Source: Ectothiorhodospiraceae bacterium WFHF3C12 (GTDB lineage Bacteria; Pseudomonadota; Gammaproteobacteria; Nitrococcales; Nitrococcaceae). From it: a stretch of DNA of 64,000 nucleotides. The notes below the pieces were generated by a model, which worked only from the letters and a program-made list of their open reading frames with translations, searched no databases and had not been told where the DNA came from. The position numbers and the translations under genes were made by a program. Position 1 is the first letter of the stretch; each line of letters begins with the position of its first letter. Location of the stretch: the NCBI GenBank assembly GCA_013519935.1, contig JACDUA010000006.1:31097-95096 (forward strand), written 5' to 3'. Below, in pieces: positions 60,558 to 64,000 of the stretch.

Positions 60558-62271
60558 GTATCGCGAACGCGAAGGCGTTGCCCTGCCGCGATGGCGGCCG
60601 GCGGCGGTGCTGGCCGCCTTCGCGGTTATAGCGGGGGTGTGCGCCTATCGCGCCGTGGATCTGCAGGTCACTCACCGGCCATTTCTGGAAGGCCAGGGCT
60701 CGGCCCGGCATCTGCGCGTCGTGGATATCCCGGCCCATCGCGGCCGCATTTCCGACCGCAACGGCGAGCCGTTGGCGATCAGCGCGCCGGTGGACTCGGT
60801 ATGGGCCGATCCCGGCGAGCTGCTGACCGCGCCGGAACGCATACCGGAGCTGGCGCGGATGCTGGAGCTGGATCAACGCGAGCTGCGTCGCTACCTGGGG
60901 GAGCGAAGCGGGCGATCGTTTGTCTATATAAAGCGGCACGTCAATCCCGACCTCGCGCAGATGGTGGCTGCGCGCGGATTTCCCGGCGTCGCGCTGCGAC
61001 GCGAATACCGGCGCTTCTACCCCGCCGGCGAGGTCGCGGCGCACGTGCTGGGATTCACCGATATCGACGACAGGGGGCTTGAAGGCATCGAGCTCGCATT
61101 CAATGACTGGCTCAGCGGCGAGCCGGGTGCCAAGCGCGTGGTCAAGGACCGCCTCGGACGCGTTATCGAGGACGTGGAACAGATCCGGCAACCGCGGCCG
61201 GGCAGGAATCTGACGCTGAGCCTGGACCGGCGCCTGCAGTACCTGGCCTACCGGGAGCTCAAAGCGGCCGTCAAGAGGCACGACGCCCGTGCCGGATCGG
61301 TGGTGATGCTGGACGTGCGGACCGGCGAGGTGCTCGCGATGGTGAATCAGCCGGCCTATAACCCGAATGACCGTGCCAACCTGCGTGCCGGACGTTTTCG
61401 CAATCGCGCGGTGACGGACGTGTTCGAGCCGGGTTCCACCATCAAGCCGTTCACCCTGGCGGCCGCCATGGATCATGGCCGGTTCGGCCCGAAGACGGTG
61501 ATCGATACCGGGCCGGGCGTGATGCGGGTGGGCGGCAACACCATCAAGGACGCCTCCAACTACGGCCGCATCGACATGGCCACGGTGCTGCGCAAATCGA
61601 GCAACGTGGGCGCTGCCAAGATCGCCCTGCAGCTCGACCGCGGCGCCCTCTGGGGGCAGCTGGCCGCGGTGGGTTTCGGTTCGCCGTCGGGCACGGGTTT
61701 TCCCGGTGAATCCGGCGGCAGCCTGCCCGGCAAGCCGCCGAGCCGATCGATAGAACGGGCCACGCTGGCCTTCGGCTACGGCATAGCGGCGACGCCGCTG
61801 CAACTGGCCAGTGCCTACGCGGCCATTGCCAACGACGGCCGGCGGGTGCCGGTGACATTCCTGCGGGAAGACGAGCCGGCGGCCGGCGAGCAGGTCATCA
61901 GCGCGGAGGCGGCGCGCGCGGTCCGACGCATGATGGAAGCGGTGGTTTCGGAACAGGGCACCGCACCCGCGGCGCGGGTAAACGGCTATCGCGTTGCGGG
62001 CAAGACCGGAACGGTGCGAAAGGCCATAGCCGGCGGGTACTCCGAGGATCGCCACGCGGCGCTGTTCGCGGGCATGGCCCCCGCCTCCGATCCCCGGCTG
62101 GTGACCGTGGTGGTCGTGGATGAGCCCGGCAAGGAAGCGTATTACGGCGGTCAGGTTGCCGCGCCGGTCTTCGGCAACATCATGGACGGGGCACTGCGCC
62201 TGTTGAACGTGCCGCCGGACGACGTCGTCCCCGAGGACGCCATGCTGGCCCACAGCGGAGGCGGCCGGTGA
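60547..62271 (+). CDS. ftsI: Peptidoglycan D,D-transpeptidase FtsI (PBP3)
   Basis: The septal transpeptidase. An N-terminal anchor (about 18-40), pedestal domain and penicillin-binding domain with S297-T-I-K300, S351-S-N and K486-T-G make up the protein. It has 574 aa. ATG 60547 follows GGAGG with 8-nt spacing; the track start is 6 codons earlier. It overlaps ftsL and murE. It works with FtsW and FtsQLB; the activity of FtsL on it is known from E. coli. Confidence 0.96.
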   Translation: MNARYREREGVALPRWRPAAVLAAFAVIAGVCAYRAVDLQVTHRPFLEGQGSARHLRVVDIPAHRGRISDRNGEPLAISAPVDSVWADPGELLTAPERIPELARMLELDQRELRRYLGERSGRSFVYIKRHVNPDLAQMVAARGFPGVALRREYRRFYPAGEVAAHVLGFTDIDDRGLEGIELAFNDWLSGEPGAKRVVKDRLGRVIEDVEQIRQPRPGRNLTLSLDRRLQYLAYRELKAAVKRHDARAGSVVMLDVRTGEVLAMVNQPAYNPNDRANLRAGRFRNRAVTDVFEPGSTIKPFTLAAAMDHGRFGPKTVIDTGPGVMRVGGNTIKDASNYGRIDMATVLRKSSNVGAAKIALQLDRGALWGQLAAVGFGSPSGTGFPGESGGSLPGKPPSRSIERATLAFGYGIAATPLQLASAYAAIANDGRRVPVTFLREDEPAAGEQVISAEAARAVRRMMEAVVSEQGTAPAARVNGYRVAGKTGTVRKAIAGGYSEDRHAALFAGMAPASDPRLVTVVVVDEPGKEAYYGGQVAAPVFGNIMDGALRLLNVPPDDVVPEDAMLAHSGGGR

Positions 62272-63788
62272 TGGCGCCGGCCGTCAACGATCGCGCCGTC
62301 TGGACGCTGGGCGCGTTGCTGCGGCCCTGGCTGGACGAGTGCGCCGGCGCGGACACCGAAGTCGCTGACGTGGTAGCCGACAGCCGGACGGTGAGCGCCG
62401 GCAGCGTCTTCCTGGCCGTGGCTGGCGGTCGTCACCACGGCCTGGACTTCGCCGGCAGGGCCGTCGAGGCCGGCGCGTCCGCCATACTCTGGGATGAGGC
62501 GCCGGAACCGCTCACCCGGAAGGCAGATGAGGCGTGTGCCCGGTCGGGGATTGCCTGCCTGCACGTGCCCGGACTGCGAAGCCTCGCCGGTGAGATTGCC
62601 GGGCGTTTTCACGGCGAGCCGTCGCGGGGCTTGCCGGTGGTCGGCGTGACCGGCACCGACGGGAAGACCTCGGTGAGCCAGTTCCTGGCCCAGGCGCTCA
62701 CCGCGGGCGGCACGGCCTGTGGCGTGGTCGGCACCCTCGGCCACGGTATCGCCGGTCGGCTCAAGGCGGGCACGCATACCACGCCCGATGCGGCCGAGCT
62801 CCAGCGGCAGCTGGCCGAGCTGCGCGCCGCCGGGGCGGGTGCCATCGCCATGGAGGTTTCCTCGCATGCCCTCGATCAGTACCGGGTCGGCGGCGTGCGA
62901 TTCGACTGCGCCGTGCTGACCAACCTCAGCCGGGACCATCTGGACTACCACGGCACCGACGCCGCGTATGCCGATGCGAAGGCGCGGTTGTTTCACGTTG
63001 CGGGGCTCGGGACGGCCGTGCTCAACGCCGACGATGACTTCGGGCGGCGTCTCGAACAGGAAATCCCCGCCACGGTGCGGCGCCTGCGATACAGCCTGGA
63101 CCCGGCGTCCAGTGCCGAGCTGGTCGCCGAGGCGATCGCCCAGCGCCCCGGTGGACTGGGCATCCGGGCCCGGATCATGGGTGAGGCGCTTCGCCTCGAG
63201 GTGCCGCTGCTGGGGCGTTTCAACGTCGCCAATATTCTGGCCACGGCCGGGGCACTTCTCGCGCTGGGCCGCTCCGTGTCCGAGCTGCCGGGGCTGCTCG
63301 GCGATCTGGCGGCGGTGCCGGGGCGCATGGAACGTTTCAGCGCGCCTGGCCGCGCCGACGTCATCGTCGACTATGCGCATACGCCGGCCGCCCTGGAAGC
63401 GGCGCTGGCGGCCGTGCGCGCCCATTATCCGGGCTCGATCTGGTGCGTCTTCGGCTGCGGCGGTGATCGCGACCGCGGCAAGCGCCCCCTGATGGGCGCA
63501 GCCGCGGCGCGGGGCGCCGACCACGTGATCATCACCGATGACAACCCGCGCACGGAGGATCCGGACGCCATTGTCGAGGAGATACGCGCGGGGGCGCTTG
63601 CCTCGGCTTCGGTCGGCGTCGAACGGGATCGTCCCGCGGCCATCGCCGCCGCGCTGGCCGCGGCGGCGCCGGGGGACGCCGTGCTGGTCGCCGGCAAGGG
63701 GCACGAGGATTATCAGGTCGTCGGCCGGGACCGGGCGTACTACAGCGACCGGGAGACGGTGCGGGCGCTGATGGAAGGTGGGCACTGA
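62268..63788 (+). CDS. murE: UDP-MurNAc-tripeptide synthetase MurE (meso-DAP type)
   Basis: A cytoplasmic ligase adding the third amino acid to the peptidoglycan precursor. The ATP loop GVTGTDGKT is at 126-134. The specificity motif DDNPRTED identifies meso-diaminopimelate as substrate. It is 506 aa. GTG 62268 and ATG 62271 are both usable starts behind GGAGG; the ORF overlaps the ftsI stop. The stop shares one base with murF. Confidence 0.95.
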   Translation: MMAPAVNDRAVWTLGALLRPWLDECAGADTEVADVVADSRTVSAGSVFLAVAGGRHHGLDFAGRAVEAGASAILWDEAPEPLTRKADEACARSGIACLHVPGLRSLAGEIAGRFHGEPSRGLPVVGVTGTDGKTSVSQFLAQALTAGGTACGVVGTLGHGIAGRLKAGTHTTPDAAELQRQLAELRAAGAGAIAMEVSSHALDQYRVGGVRFDCAVLTNLSRDHLDYHGTDAAYADAKARLFHVAGLGTAVLNADDDFGRRLEQEIPATVRRLRYSLDPASSAELVAEAIAQRPGGLGIRARIMGEALRLEVPLLGRFNVANILATAGALLALGRSVSELPGLLGDLAAVPGRMERFSAPGRADVIVDYAHTPAALEAALAAVRAHYPGSIWCVFGCGGDRDRGKRPLMGAAAARGADHVIITDDNPRTEDPDAIVEEIRAGALASASVGVERDRPAAIAAALAAAAPGDAVLVAGKGHEDYQVVGRDRAYYSDRETVRALMEGGH

Positions 63789-64000
63789 TGCGGTCCCTGA
63801 CGATCCAGTCCCTGGCAGAGCACCTCGGCGGCCGCCTCCATGGCGAGGGCGCTGCGCTGTGCGACCACGCCAGCATCGACACCCGCACCCTGGAGGCTGG
63901 TGCGGTGTTCTTCGCCCTCCGGGGCCACCGCGTGGATGGTCATGACCTGCTGGACGCCGCCGCCCGCGCCGGTGCCGCGGCGGCCGTGGTCGAGCGGCCC
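63788..64000 (+). CDS. murF: UDP-MurNAc-pentapeptide ligase MurF (5' part)
   Basis: The first 71 codons of a gene that runs off the window. The translation (MRSLTIQSLAEHLGG, then SIDTRTLEAGAVFFALRG) is the MurF N-terminal domain, which binds the nucleotide sugar: the DTRTL and FFALRG strands match the family. ATG 63788 overlaps the murE stop as TGATG. It is missing from the ORF track because no stop lies in the window. Confidence 0.93.
   Translation, partial: MRSLTIQSLAEHLGGRLHGEGAALCDHASIDTRTLEAGAVFFALRGHRVDGHDLLDAAARAGAAAAVVERP

Overview
The window is GC-rich chromosomal DNA with tightly packed housekeeping genes, short ATGA, GTGA or TGATG overlaps, and no tRNA, rRNA operon, phage, transposase or CRISPR array that I can see. 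The gene content and order point to a gammaproteobacterium. The blocks miaB-phoH-ybeY-corC-lnt, leuS-lptE-holA-proA-nadD-rsfS-rlmH, maf-rng-yhdP-tldD-pmbA, the lpt/rpoN/pts/rapZ cluster, mla-ibaG-murA-hisGD, petABC-sspAB, lpoA-yraN-diaA and the mra (division and cell wall) cluster follow the order known from Pseudomonas and relatives. A full HPr kinase beside NPr and EIIA-Man, a short HisG, a separate bc1 complex and the absence of several Pseudomonas linkage partners suggest a Chromatiales/Ectothiorhodospiraceae-like lineage rather than Pseudomonas itself. That placement is inference.

Layout. 0.4-7.1 kb (+): tRNA and ribosome maturation genes (miaB, phoH, ybeY), corC and apolipoprotein N-acyltransferase lnt. 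7.5-8.9 kb (-): a GDP-mannose synthesis gene that interrupts the usual synteny. 9.6-17.3 kb: a zinc-ribbon protein, leuS, lptE, holA, proA, nadD, rsfS. 17.8-28.3 kb (+): rlmH, maf, rng, the giant yhdP, tldD and pmbA (tldE), and a small unknown protein. 28.5-39.8 kb (-): one long co-directional block, yrbG-kdsD-kdsC-lptC-lptA-lptB-rpoN-hpf-ptsN-hprK-rapZ-EIIA-NPr-mgtE, joining LPS core synthesis and export, sigma-54 and the nitrogen PTS. 40.1-47.0 kb (+): mlaFEDCB, ibaG, murA, hisG, hisD, starting from a good sigma-70 promoter. 47.0-54 kb: a DegS-like protease, a NIF3 protein, cytochrome bc1, sspA/sspB and a macrodomain protein. 54.2-64 kb: diaA/gmhA, yraN and lpoA (-), then rsmI, rnpB and the mra cluster (mraZ, rsmH, ftsL, ftsI, murE, start of murF).

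The unusual part is the intergenic DNA of the first 19.4 kb. Nearly every spacer over 300 bp there is filled with REP-like palindromes. Most form inverted dimers of almost fixed length (about 63-66 bp for GTGGGAG-headed ones, 69-72 bp for GTAGGAG-headed ones) with unrelated central spacers. They are combined with a second palindrome (GTCGGATGG...CCATCCGAC) into a module of about 110-125 bp present eight times, and are amplified twice as tandem arrays with a period of about 98 bp. Four intergenic segments (7.1, 17.3, 28.3 and 53.9 kb) are bracketed by inverted copies of a different, 10-bp-periodic motif (AGCCACAGATGAACACGGAT-like). The right two thirds of the window is almost free of REPs.

Functionally the window is dominated by envelope biogenesis (lnt, lptABCE, kdsCD, mlaBCDEF, yhdP, murA/E/F, ftsI/L, lpoA), RNA and ribosome maturation (miaB, ybeY, rlmH, rsmH, rsmI, rng, rsfS, hpf, rnpB) and envelope/nitrogen stress control (rpoN, PTS-Ntr, rapZ, degS, sspAB). 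All coordinates, motifs and starts were read by eye. No database search was run.
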